A stretch of 5,311 nt of DNA from Bacillota bacterium (GTDB lineage: Bacteria; Bacillota; Clostridia; Lachnospirales; Bianqueaceae). The notes beneath the pieces were generated by a model. That model was not told where the DNA came from. It did not search any database and was given only the letters and a program-made list of their open reading frames with translations. Shown one piece after another: positions 1 through 5,311 of this stretch (positions are counted from its first letter, which is position 1; every line of letters begins with the position of its first letter). The stretch lies in the NCBI GenBank assembly GCA_017467985.1, contig JAFUJY010000259.1, positions 1 to 5,311 of the forward strand, written 5' to 3'. The translations under genes were made by a program, and so were the position numbers.

Positions 1-647
1 ATCAAATACTGATTTAAGTTTTTACTCAGCCTCTTTGTAAAAAACTTGACCACAAACCCTGTCCCCACTGCCGCAATAAACGTACCCTCTCTTGTTCCAA
101 CGATAGAACCCTGAAACAAAATCATGGAAAGCACAACGGACAGAAGTACATAACTCACATCAAAGGCAACTTTCACATTTCCGAAGTTCTTGTGCAATGT
201 ATCCGCTAAAGCTTTTACAAAGGCCTCTCCTGAGTTCATGATCACATTGGCAATCACCGCCAAAGATACTCCAAAACCAAGCACAACCACACCAATCACA
301 ACCATTACCAATCGCATTATGTAGGAATTCACCGGAATAAACGATACAATCCACATTCCAAAATCCGTAAAATATCCAAACAAGAATGACAGTGGGATCT
401 GCAGAAACTGAATCGGCTTAAAATCTTTTTTCAACAGCAAAATCTGACCCAAAATCAGTATGCAATTGGTTATAATCAGCCAGTTACCGATGGATATCTG
501 TGTAAATCTCAGACTTAAAACATTGGCTACCGAAGAAATGGGGGATACACCCAACTCCCCGGTTTTGGTAAATGCAACTCCCAAAGCTGCAAAAAACAGG
601 CTTATAATAAATAATATATATCTTTTTATAAGTTCCTTTCTGCTCAT
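1..647 (-). CDS. YczE/YyaS/YitT-family integral membrane protein (3' end beyond window)
   Basis: The frame stays open from the ATG at 647 to the left edge, giving about 215 residues; the C-terminus is missing. The translation is very hydrophobic, with likely membrane segments near residues 9-26, 56-72, 82-104, 110-136 and 164-178. Two motifs recall the YczE/YyaS/YitT (DUF6198) family: ELGVSPISSVANVLSL at 31-46, just after the first helix, and GTREGTFIAAVGTGFVVKF at 184-202. Proteins of this family are predicted multi-pass membrane proteins whose transported substrate, if any, is not established. The start is supported by AGAGGG about 9 nt upstream and by the Arg/Lys-rich N-terminus before the first helix. 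It lies downstream of the minus-strand gene ending at 755 and could be co-transcribed with it or use its own promoter. A role in moving a substrate of the neighbouring operon is only a guess. Confidence 0.82.
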   Translation of the reverse strand, partial: MSRKELIKRYILFIISLFFAALGVAFTKTGELGVSPISSVANVLSLRFTQISIGNWLIITNCILILGQILLLKKDFKPIQFLQIPLSFLFGYFTDFGMWIVSFIPVNSYIMRLVMVVIGVVVLGFGVSLAVIANVIMNSGEAFVKALADTLHKNFGNVKVAFDVSYVLLSVVLSMILFQGSIVGTREGTFIAAVGTGFVVKFFTKRLSKNLNQYL

Positions 648-691
648 GGACGGCCCTCTCTTTCGTAATTCGACTCTTGACAGAATATACC

Positions 692-705
692 GAGTCAAAT
701 GACTC
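692..705. promoter_or_regulatory. Perfect 6-bp inverted repeat, possible operator or leader hairpin
   Basis: GAGTCA-AA-TGACTC is a perfect palindrome with a 2-nt spacer, about 45 nt upstream of the YczE-like start codon. A further GACTC at 672-676 can pair with the GAGTC at 692-696, and TTGAC at 677-681 can pair with GTCAA at 694-698. In RNA, therefore, two hairpins would compete for the same segment. It could be a binding site for a dimeric regulator of the membrane protein gene, or a leader structure. The sequence does not decide which. Confidence 0.4.
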
Positions 706-731
706 TCTATCACTTTACTTAGATTATTTAT

Positions 732-760
732 ATTCTATCATACTTTCCGGCATTTCACAA
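732..760 (-). promoter_or_regulatory. Possible sigma-A promoter for the YczE-like gene
   Basis: Read on the minus strand, TTGTGA (760-755) is followed after 17 nt by TAGAAT (737-732), a 4/6 plus 5/6 match to the consensus at ideal spacing. Transcription would begin near 725, giving a leader of about 78 nt that contains the palindrome at 692-705. The -35 hexamer overlaps the stop codon of the upstream gene. An alternative -10 is TATATT at 689-684, which would put the palindrome inside the promoter spacer, but its -35 is poor. Confidence 0.4.
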
Positions 761-1186
761 TCTTATTTTTGTATGCACAATCACAACTTGACCCTTTTTC
801 TTTTCCTTCAGAACACGTTTGAGTTCTACACCATCGTCTCCGAACACTTCATATACTTTATACCCCAAAGCTCGCCATTTTTCCACAAAAGGCAGTGCCC
901 CTGGTGGCTTTTGCCGCAGCCCAGCAAAAGCTTCACTTCTGTGATAATCAATAATAATCCGGCCTTGGGGCTCATCGTATTCCTGCCAAAGATAGGGATC
1001 CTTCCAGTCATGATCCTCCGTCAAAAACCATTCATCCTCTCCTTGGTACAAGTCTATTTCTGTCAACCATGGCCGCGCACGATGACCTAAACTCACCCTC
1101 ACCGGGATTCTTTCTTCTTCCAATACTGTTAATACTCCTTTAATCGCTTCGAATGAGGCTTGTCCCCTCGCTTTATTTTGTTCCAA
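755..1186 (-). CDS. Unrecognised small protein, about 143 residues
   Basis: I do not recognise this family. The protein looks soluble, has no signal peptide or membrane segment, and is rich in charged and aromatic residues. Its middle has an acidic, Trp-rich stretch (EDEWFLTEDHDW). Next comes a hydrophobic strand, RIIIDYHRSEAF, a Lys/Arg-rich segment and a final strand, GQVVIVHTKIRL. Codon use resembles its neighbours and the frame is clean, so it is probably a real gene. Start choice: the longest frame begins with GTG at 1195, but the GGGAGG ribosome binding site lies only about 1 nt before it. The in-frame TTG at 1186 sits about 10 nt after GGAGG and is preferred here. An ATG at 1190 is out of frame and stops after five codons. 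The gene diverges from the racemase-kinase-BKACE operon, so it might be functionally linked to it, but nothing in the sequence shows that. Confidence 0.65.
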   Translation of the reverse strand: MEQNKARGQASFEAIKGVLTVLEEERIPVRVSLGHRARPWLTEIDLYQGEDEWFLTEDHDWKDPYLWQEYDEPQGRIIIDYHRSEAFAGLRQKPPGALPFVEKWRALGYKVYEVFGDDGVELKRVLKEKKKGQVVIVHTKIRL

Positions 1187-1234
1187 ACATATCACCCCTC
1201 CCTATGTATATTTTCTTTTTTTCAAAAATATGCA

Positions 1235-1263
1235 TTTTATTTAGATTGATTCTATGTTATAAT
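1235..1263 (+). promoter_or_regulatory. Extended -10 promoter of the racemase/kinase/BKACE operon
   Basis: TGTTATAAT at 1255-1263 is a perfect extended -10 element (TGn plus TATAAT). The -35 position (1235-1240, TTTTAT, 17-nt spacer) is weak, as is usual for extended -10 promoters. Transcription would start near 1270, leaving a leader of about 27 nt before the ATG at 1297. This has room for the AAAGGAGG ribosome binding site but not for a riboswitch. No clear operator is visible; the surrounding DNA is simply A+T-rich. Confidence 0.65.
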
Positions 1264-1296
1264 AGTTTTATATAAATTAAAGGAGGGTTACCCACT

Positions 1297-1956
1297 ATGA
1301 AAAAGACTATTTTTGCTATTTATACAGGTAAGGGCCTGGCGGATCCTCTGCAGGCTGTTATTAACAAAACTCTGCCCGATTGGCGCTTGGTCAGCGTGAT
1401 CGACGACCAGATTATCGGCGAAGTCAAGCTGGCTGGTTCCCCCACCCAGGAAACCTCTGACCGTCTAATTTCTTATTATAAGGCTGCCGAGGCCATGGGC
1501 GCTGATGTCATCTTAAATACTTGTTCTTCCGTTGGCGATGTGGTATATGAAGGCCGCAAGGTTGTTAATGTGCCTATTGTCCGCATTGATGAAGCTATGG
1601 CCCGCAAGGCAGTAGCGACTTGTTCCACCATCGGCGTAGTTGCCACACTACGTTCTACTTTAGATCCCACCCTGCGTCTGCTGCAGATTGAAGCCGACAA
1701 GATCGGCAAGACCATCACCCCTGTGGACGGCCTGGCAGACGGTGCTTTCCAGGCTCTGATCGAAGGCAAGCCCGAGGTTCATGACCAGATGATTGCTGAT
1801 ACTGTAATGAAACTGGCTGAAAAGGTGGATTGCATCTTGTTGGCACAGGCTTCTATGGCCCGTATGGAAAAGAAGCTGAATGAAATGGTCAATATTCCGG
1901 TATATTCCAGTCCTCAACTGAGCCTAAACGCAATTAAAGAAGAATACGATAAATAA
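1297..1956 (+). CDS. Asp/Glu/hydantoin racemase-family protein
   Basis: The 219-residue protein has the Asp/Glu racemase-family layout of two alpha/beta lobes and normal length. The first catalytic-cysteine motif is clear: ADVILNTCSSVGD at 69-81, with Cys76. At the equivalent second-lobe position, after the strand DCILLAQASMARM (178-190), Ala185 stands where two-cysteine racemases have their second Cys. A standard two-base cysteine mechanism is therefore unlikely unless another residue acts. The protein may belong to a one-cysteine subgroup with isomerase, decarboxylase or other activity rather than being a true amino acid racemase. The start has AAAGGAGG about 11 nt upstream. It is the first gene of the operon, 10 bp from the DUF1537 gene, so its substrate is probably an acid handled by the kinase and BKACE. 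Family assignment is firm; the reaction is not. Confidence 0.9.
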   Translation: MKKTIFAIYTGKGLADPLQAVINKTLPDWRLVSVIDDQIIGEVKLAGSPTQETSDRLISYYKAAEAMGADVILNTCSSVGDVVYEGRKVVNVPIVRIDEAMARKAVATCSTIGVVATLRSTLDPTLRLLQIEADKIGKTITPVDGLADGAFQALIEGKPEVHDQMIADTVMKLAEKVDCILLAQASMARMEKKLNEMVNIPVYSSPQLSLNAIKEEYDK

Positions 1957-1966
1957 GGAGTTCTCT

Positions 1967-3403
1967 ATGCCAAGAATTCAATTACAGGAATTACTAAACT
2001 CCTTACCGACACAGGATGCTGTCACTGTAAATGCACTTTTGCATGAAGAAGCCTCCAAGACTCCCGGTAAAATTGTGGTACTAGATGACGATCCCACAGG
2101 AATCCAGACTGTGCACGGAGTTCATGTATATACCGATTGGTCTGTGGAGAGCATCCGCCAGGGCTTTGCTGAAGAAAATCGCGTGTTCTATTTGCTCACC
2201 AATTCCCGTAGTTTTACGGTGGAACAAACCACTGCCGCCCACAAAGAGATCGCAGTTAATATTGCTGCTGTATCCAAAGAGACAGGCATTCCCTTTGTGG
2301 TGATCCTGCGGGGCGACTCCACTTTACGGGGACATTATCCCCTGGAGACGGTTACAGTTCGGGATACTCTTGAAGAATTACTGGATGTCCAATTCGATGG
2401 CGAGATCCTCTGCCCCTTCTTCTTGGAAGGCGGTCGCTATACTGCCGGAGATATCCATTATGTAGAGGATGGCGGTATTCTGCTGCCTGCCGGTGAGACG
2501 GAGTTTGCCAAGGATAAGACCTTCGGCTATCATTCTTCCAATTTGGCCGACTATATTGCAGAAAAGACCGGTCATGCAGTGGATGTTCAGAGTGTGTCCC
2601 TGGACATGCTGCGCAGCCAATCTTATGACCAGATTTATGATATTCTGATGGGAATGACCGATTACGGCCGCACCATTGTAAATGCAGTTTCCTATGCAGA
2701 CTTGGCAGTTTTTGCCGTGGCCTTCTATCGTGCGCTGCAACAAGGGCGCCATTTTATGATTCGCTCTTCTGCTTCGCTGGTAAAGGTTCTGGGATGCATT
2801 TCTGACAAGCCACTGCTGAACGCTGCCGACCTGGGTATTGAAAATAATACCTGCGGCGGACTGATTATGGCTGGTTCTCACACCCAGAAAACCACATCTC
2901 AGCTGGAAGAATTATTGAAGCTGCCCTATGTAAAATGCATCACTTTTAATCAGCACCTGGTATTCCAGCCGAAGGCCTTTACTGCTGAGATCCAGCGTGT
3001 CATTAATGAAGCCGATTCTCTGATTGGCCAGGGGCAGACCGTGGTGGTCATGACCCGTCGTGAACGCATTGATGCCAATACCGGTAACCCGGAAGATGAC
3101 CTGCGTATCGCTGTTACGATTAGCGAAGCCATCACTTCTATCGTAGCCAATCTAAAGCATGCCCCCTCTTTCCTGGTGGCAAAGGGCGGTATCACTTCCA
3201 GTGATATCGGCACCAAGGCACTGAAAGTAAAATGCGCCACCGCCATGGGACAGATTCTGCCGGGAATCCCCGTATGGCAGACCGGATCTGAGAGCACATT
3301 CCCGGGACTGCCTTATGTAATCTTCCCAGGGAACGTGGGCAAGACTGATTCACTAAAGCTAATTGTGGAGAAACTTTCTTCTCAGAAAGGAGCAACCCTA
3401 TGA
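1967..3403 (+). CDS. Four-carbon acid sugar kinase family protein (DUF1537)
   Basis: The 478-residue protein has the two-domain DUF1537 architecture: an N-terminal substrate-binding domain (about 36-265) and a C-terminal nucleotide-binding domain (about 297-465). Hallmarks are DDDPTGIQT at 40-48, RGDSTLRGHYP starting at Arg115, a GGRYT motif, GSHTQKTTSQL starting at Gly303, AKGGITSSD (Lys406 to Asp413) and PGNVGK at 454-459. Characterised members phosphorylate C4 acid sugars such as threonate, erythronate or 3-oxo-tetronate with ATP in the cytoplasm. A start at 1967 fits AAGGAG about 6 nt upstream and a 10-bp gap from the racemase-like gene. The stop overlaps the next ATG (ATGA), which indicates translational coupling with BKACE. 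Usual partners such as a PdxA2-type dehydrogenase or an OtnC-type aldolase are not in the window. The exact substrate is therefore open and could be a less common acid. Confidence 0.92.
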   Translation: MPRIQLQELLNSLPTQDAVTVNALLHEEASKTPGKIVVLDDDPTGIQTVHGVHVYTDWSVESIRQGFAEENRVFYLLTNSRSFTVEQTTAAHKEIAVNIAAVSKETGIPFVVILRGDSTLRGHYPLETVTVRDTLEELLDVQFDGEILCPFFLEGGRYTAGDIHYVEDGGILLPAGETEFAKDKTFGYHSSNLADYIAEKTGHAVDVQSVSLDMLRSQSYDQIYDILMGMTDYGRTIVNAVSYADLAVFAVAFYRALQQGRHFMIRSSASLVKVLGCISDKPLLNAADLGIENNTCGGLIMAGSHTQKTTSQLEELLKLPYVKCITFNQHLVFQPKAFTAEIQRVINEADSLIGQGQTVVVMTRRERIDANTGNPEDDLRIAVTISEAITSIVANLKHAPSFLVAKGGITSSDIGTKALKVKCATAMGQILPGIPVWQTGSESTFPGLPYVIFPGNVGKTDSLKLIVEKLSSQKGATL

Positions 3404-4203
3404 GTCATAAAGTATTAATCTCTGTGGCACCGGTCAATGCGGGCAACAAGCATATTGATCCTGCAACCATCGCTGCAGATGTTCTTGCCAGTGCCAAAGC
3501 AGGCGCCGGTCAGGTACACCTTCATGTGCGGGATGTCCACGGCAATCTGACTCCGGATTTGACAGTGTTCAAAGAAACAATTGAACCTATTGTGGCAGCT
3601 TCAGATATTGTCATTCAGGCATCCACTGGCGGTGTCTCTAACCTGACCATTCAGGAACGCTGCGCACCGCTGTACTATAATCGGATAGAGACCTGTTCTC
3701 TGAATGTGGGTTCTGTAAATCTTGGGGAGGCTGTTTATCTGAATCCCATCCAGGATGTGCGCTATTGCGTACAGGAGGCCATTAAGCAGCAGATCCTGCC
3801 GGAAATTGAAGTGTTCGATATCGGACATATTGACACGGTGTTGGAGTTGGCCAAGACTTATCCCATGCAAGAGCCTTTGCTCTTTAACATCGTGCTGGGA
3901 CATAAAGGTGCTGCTCCCGCAACCATCCAAGCCCTGCACGCCCTTCATTCTTTTATTCCAAACGGAATGTTGTGGGGTGTAACCCACTTTGGCCGCCGCA
4001 GTAACTTCATTTTTGAAGAAGCCATCCGCATCGGCGCCTCCACTGTACGTGTAGGATTCGAAGATTCGAACTATATCAATGAAAACACACAGGTGGAAAC
4101 CAATGCAGAGCTGGTGGCCCATACTGCTGAGTTGATCCGTAAGCTGGGCTGTGAAGTTATGACACCGACGGAGGCAAGGGAGTTATTGAAGCTAGAAAAG
4201 TGA
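3400..4203 (+). CDS. BKACE family beta-keto acid cleavage enzyme (DUF849)
   Basis: The 267-residue TIM-barrel protein carries the BKACE metal site. HLHVRD gives His40 and His42 as zinc ligands, and VRVGFEDS near the C-terminus supplies Glu221 as third ligand, with Arg217 and Asp222 matching the catalytic Arg/Asp of the 3-keto-5-aminohexanoate cleavage enzyme Kce. The substrate-side motif ASTGG follows the third strand. Family enzymes take a beta-keto acid and acetyl-CoA and give acetoacetate plus a new acyl-CoA; specificity varies widely, so the substrate cannot be named. AAAGGAG lies about 9 nt before the ATG, which overlaps the DUF1537 stop by 4 bp. The length is slightly short for the family but all key residues are present. 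As the last gene before a strong terminator, it is probably the C-C bond cleavage step of the pathway served by the two upstream genes. Confidence 0.93.
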   Translation: MSHKVLISVAPVNAGNKHIDPATIAADVLASAKAGAGQVHLHVRDVHGNLTPDLTVFKETIEPIVAASDIVIQASTGGVSNLTIQERCAPLYYNRIETCSLNVGSVNLGEAVYLNPIQDVRYCVQEAIKQQILPEIEVFDIGHIDTVLELAKTYPMQEPLLFNIVLGHKGAAPATIQALHALHSFIPNGMLWGVTHFGRRSNFIFEEAIRIGASTVRVGFEDSNYINENTQVETNAELVAHTAELIRKLGCEVMTPTEARELLKLEK

Positions 4204-4206
4204 CTT

Positions 4207-4257
4207 AAAAAGCTGGATTCTCATACCGTAAGAGGGGTATGGAAGAATCCAGCTTTT
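4207..4257. terminator. Strong bidirectional rho-independent terminator
   Basis: A 14-bp perfect outer stem (4208-4221 with 4244-4257) continues into a 6-bp inner stem (4222-4227 with 4236-4241), with a 2-nt GA bulge on the right and an 8-nt loop. The A-run on the left and T-run on the right give a U-tract on either strand. It starts 3 nt after the BKACE stop and ends immediately before the stop codon of the convergent gene at 4259, so one hairpin can serve both. Confidence 0.9.
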
Positions 4258-4258
4258 A

Positions 4259-4873
4259 TCATTCTCTAATAATCAAATTTTCAATTTCATCAGGATATTT
4301 AAAATTGTTCCAGTCAATATTCTTTGCTTTATAAACTATCTCTTGATATTTTCTCTCATTCTTATGCTTTCGATATGTTATTATGATTCTTTTTTTATCT
4401 TTGATTACATCTCTAATATCTACATTTAAAACAGTGTTAGGAACATAAAAGTTTTTTATTCTATTCACAAAACCAATGCATCCCCGACTCCCACCGGCTA
4501 ATTTATCTGTAAATAGCATTGGTTTATTTCCAATATAATCCCCTAACATGTTAGCACTTAAATTCGTCGTTAATAAGCTCGGCAACACTCTAAGTTTCAT
4601 TTCTGTCGTACCATCTTCAGCAAGCTCAAAATCATCTGGACTTAATCGATGATTTAGGCATCGATTATAAAATGTAAATGCATCTAACGTTTTTCCTTCT
4701 CGAAATTTAACTCCGCACATATGCATGAAATTATTCGGCAAAAAAATCATCTCATATGTACTTAGATTTCCAGTTTTATCGGTAACAATAAATAGCAAAT
4801 TATGTTCATTTAAATTCTTATCGTACATCTTCGCACAATTTATTATAATTCTTACTACATCATCTTTGGTCAT
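4259..4873 (-). CDS. PBECR4-like (Barnase/EndoU/ColicinE5/RelE-type nuclease) protein, candidate toxin
   Basis: This is a 204-residue soluble protein with no signal peptide. The N-terminal half shows a strand followed by FLPNNFMHMCGVKF at 44-57, with His51, then FYNRCLNHRLSPDDF (68-82) and DGTTEMKLRVLPSLL (87-101). This order resembles the PBECR4 domain, whose members are predicted BECR-fold ribonucleases from phage and toxin contexts. The match is from memory and is therefore tentative. The C-terminal half holds GGSRGCIGFV (127-136) and a run of basic strand-like segments ending near residue 180. The ATG at 4873 has GAGGGGG about 7 nt upstream. The gene is much more A+T-rich than the operon it faces: 13 of 60 bases are G/C at 4381-4440, against 36 of 60 at 1681-1740. 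Upstream lies a promoter, a tandem-repeat leader and a hairpin, an arrangement typical of RNA-antitoxin/nuclease pairs. It could instead be an unrelated orphan protein. Confidence 0.7.
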   Translation of the reverse strand: MTKDDVVRIIINCAKMYDKNLNEHNLLFIVTDKTGNLSTYEMIFLPNNFMHMCGVKFREGKTLDAFTFYNRCLNHRLSPDDFELAEDGTTEMKLRVLPSLLTTNLSANMLGDYIGNKPMLFTDKLAGGSRGCIGFVNRIKNFYVPNTVLNVDIRDVIKDKKRIIITYRKHKNERKYQEIVYKAKNIDWNNFKYPDEIENLIIRE

Positions 4874-4897
4874 TTAATTCCCCCTCTTAAATATTTA

Positions 4898-4936
4898 AAG
4901 GAGGACTACAACACCGCAATGCTGTGCGCCCTCCTT
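4898..4936 (-). terminator. Hairpin between repeat RNA and gene: possible leaky terminator
   Basis: AAGGAGG (4936-4930) pairs perfectly with CCTCCTT (4904-4898). Inside the loop a second 4-bp stem, CGCA/TGCG (4928-4925 with 4918-4915), can form. The 3' side continues into TAAATATTT rather than a clean U-tract, so termination would be partial at best. The arms are also a perfect Shine-Dalgarno and anti-Shine-Dalgarno sequence. Its position, after the repeats and about 25 nt before the ATG, is where type III loci place their attenuating terminator. Confidence 0.5.
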
Positions 4937-4945
4937 AATGACTGA

Positions 4946-5049
4946 TTTTTCCGTTGTCCGCCAACCTCAGGCCCATACGTCCTGCATGCCTTTCGAGTTT
5001 TTCCGTTGCTCGCCAACTTCAGGCCCATTCGTCCTGCATGTCTTTCGGA
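4946..5049. repeat. Two tandem 52-bp direct repeats (plus a diverged third copy to about 5090)
   Basis: Units 4946-4997 and 4998-5049 agree at 45 of 52 positions. The seven differences fall at 4957, 4958, 4966, 4977, 4989, 4996 and 4997. None lies in the CAGG/CCTG or GTTG/CAAC arms; three fall in loops and four in linkers. The segment 5050-5090 is a third, shortened copy that keeps the hairpin order and the A-rich linker but has changed sequence. On the plus strand the 52-bp period is not a multiple of three, so it does not encode a regular protein repeat. Confidence 0.9.
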
Positions 5050-5096
5050 TTTTAGGTGTCAGCCCCACCAACAGGTTTACTCCTGTCTCCTCTTAT

Positions 5097-5125
5097 ATTA
5101 TACTCAATCTCCTACTCAAATGCAA
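5097..5125 (-). promoter_or_regulatory. Near-consensus sigma-A promoter of the repeat RNA / PBECR4-like locus
   Basis: On the minus strand TTGCAT (5125-5120) is separated by exactly 17 nt from TATAAT (5102-5097). This is the best promoter in the window. The predicted start near 5090 coincides with the beginning of the first repeat unit, and no open reading frame begins there. This supports production of a repeat RNA as the primary product. It begins 6 nt beyond the stop codon of the gene at the right edge. Confidence 0.8.
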
Positions 5126-5130
5126 CCCTT

Positions 5131-5311
5131 TTAAAAACTTTTTTCAAACCCATTCCTGCTCCACAACCATAATGCGGTATGCACATCAATGGGTTTATAT
5201 TTTGTACCTTTGAACAATTCATTCCAGCGCTCGATTACGATCATCTGAACTTTACCGGAATTCAATTCTTTCTCGCTAATCATTCCCAGTTCATATGTTG
5301 CCTTGCACACA
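5131..5311 (-). CDS. C-terminal 59 residues of an unrecognised protein (5' part beyond window)
   Basis: The frame is open from the right edge to a TAA at 5133-5131. The visible tail contains GMISEKELNSGKVQ, then ERWNELFKG, and ends DVHTALWLWSRNGFEKSF. It looks like a real protein end: a helix with charged and aromatic residues, a conserved-looking Asp-Val-His step, and a Trp-rich amphipathic helix. I do not recognise the family. No terminator is visible between its stop and the promoter for the repeat RNA 6 nt further on, so read-through into that locus is possible. Confidence 0.6.
   Translation of the reverse strand, partial: VCKATYELGMISEKELNSGKVQMIVIERWNELFKGTKYKPIDVHTALWLWSRNGFEKSF

Larger units (their letters stand above)
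4890..5090 (-). ncRNA. Candidate structured repeat RNA / leader upstream of the PBECR4-like gene
   Basis: Transcription from the promoter at 5125-5097 should start near 5090 and run through three repeat units before reaching a large hairpin at 4936-4898. Each unit can form hairpin A (CAGG/CCTG) and hairpin B, then an A-rich linker and CGAAAG. The pairs in RNA order are as follows. Unit 1: A at 5086-5071 and B at 5069-5055 (GGTG/CACC). Unit 2: A at 5036-5020 and B at 5017-5005 (GTTG/CAAC). Unit 3: A at 4984-4968 and B at 4965-4953 (GTTG/CAAC). No good reading frame with a ribosome binding site exists on this strand before the gene at 4873. The layout matches antitoxin RNAs of type III toxin-antitoxin loci. 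It may equally be a cis-acting leader or a dispersed element unrelated to the gene. Confidence 0.55.

Noticed and set aside
160..354. Minus-strand open frame of 64 codons
   Set aside because: It lies in another frame wholly inside the YczE-like membrane protein gene. Its cysteine-rich sequence is a frame-shifted shadow.
460..1090. Plus-strand open frames at 460-702 and 677-1090
   Set aside because: They are antisense to the YczE-like gene and the 143-residue gene, have no good ribosome binding sites, and have unlikely composition.
1197..1296. Riboswitch or attenuator upstream of the racemase-like gene
   Set aside because: The predicted transcript leader is only about 27 nt, and no stable stem is visible in this A+T-rich stretch.
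2378..4122. Antisense and alternate-frame open frames at 2378-2881, 2950-3297, 3192-3395 and 3601-4122
   Set aside because: They lie inside the DUF1537 and BKACE genes, whose frames carry clear family motifs.
4946..5090. CRISPR array
   Set aside because: The repeats are contiguous 52-nt units with no unique spacers, there are only two or three copies, and no cas genes are visible.
4938..5213. Plus-strand open frame of 91 codons across the 52-bp repeats
   Set aside because: The repeat period is not a multiple of three, so copies are read in different frames. It runs opposite to a strong promoter and a structured repeat. I have a vague memory of similar short 'proteins' annotated in clostridial genomes, which are probably translations of such repeats. 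If these repeats are widely dispersed, that would weaken the antitoxin idea.

Overview
The window looks like a low-to-mid G+C Firmicute of the gut Clostridia (Lachnospiraceae-like) type. The evidence is strong AGGAGG-type ribosome binding sites, sigma-A style promoters, GTG/TTG start options, and the gene families present. It is a patchwork: a well-expressed, fairly G+C-rich catabolic operon sits between a small minus-strand pair on the left and an A+T-rich accessory segment on the right.

Left (1-1195, minus strand): the 5' part of a YczE/YyaS/YitT-type membrane protein gene runs off the left edge. It is preceded by a palindrome-containing leader and a possible promoter. Upstream of it is an unrecognised soluble protein of about 143 residues, transcribed divergently from the operon.

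Centre (1235-4257, plus strand): an extended -10 promoter precedes three tightly packed genes. They encode an Asp/Glu-racemase-family protein, a DUF1537 (four-carbon acid sugar kinase family) protein, and a BKACE/DUF849 beta-keto acid cleavage enzyme. The spacings are 10 bp and a 4-bp ATGA overlap. A strong bidirectional hairpin terminator closes the operon. The set suggests catabolism of a small hydroxy- or keto-acid, in which an isomerase, a kinase and a CoA-dependent C-C cleavage enzyme cooperate. The substrate cannot be read from the sequence.

Right (4259-5311, minus strand): an A+T-rich gene for a 204-residue protein that I match tentatively to the PBECR4 (Barnase/EndoU/ColicinE5/RelE-like nuclease) family lies downstream of a near-consensus promoter (TTGCAT-17-TATAAT). 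Between them is a leader of about 200 nt. It holds two 52-nt tandem repeats and a third diverged copy, each able to form two short hairpins followed by an A-rich linker, and then a larger hairpin just before the gene. Promoter, tandem-repeat RNA, hairpin and RNase-like protein are in the same order as in type III (RNA-protein) toxin-antitoxin loci such as ToxIN, CptIN and TenpIN. This is the most interesting candidate here. The 3' end of another unrecognised gene fills the right edge.
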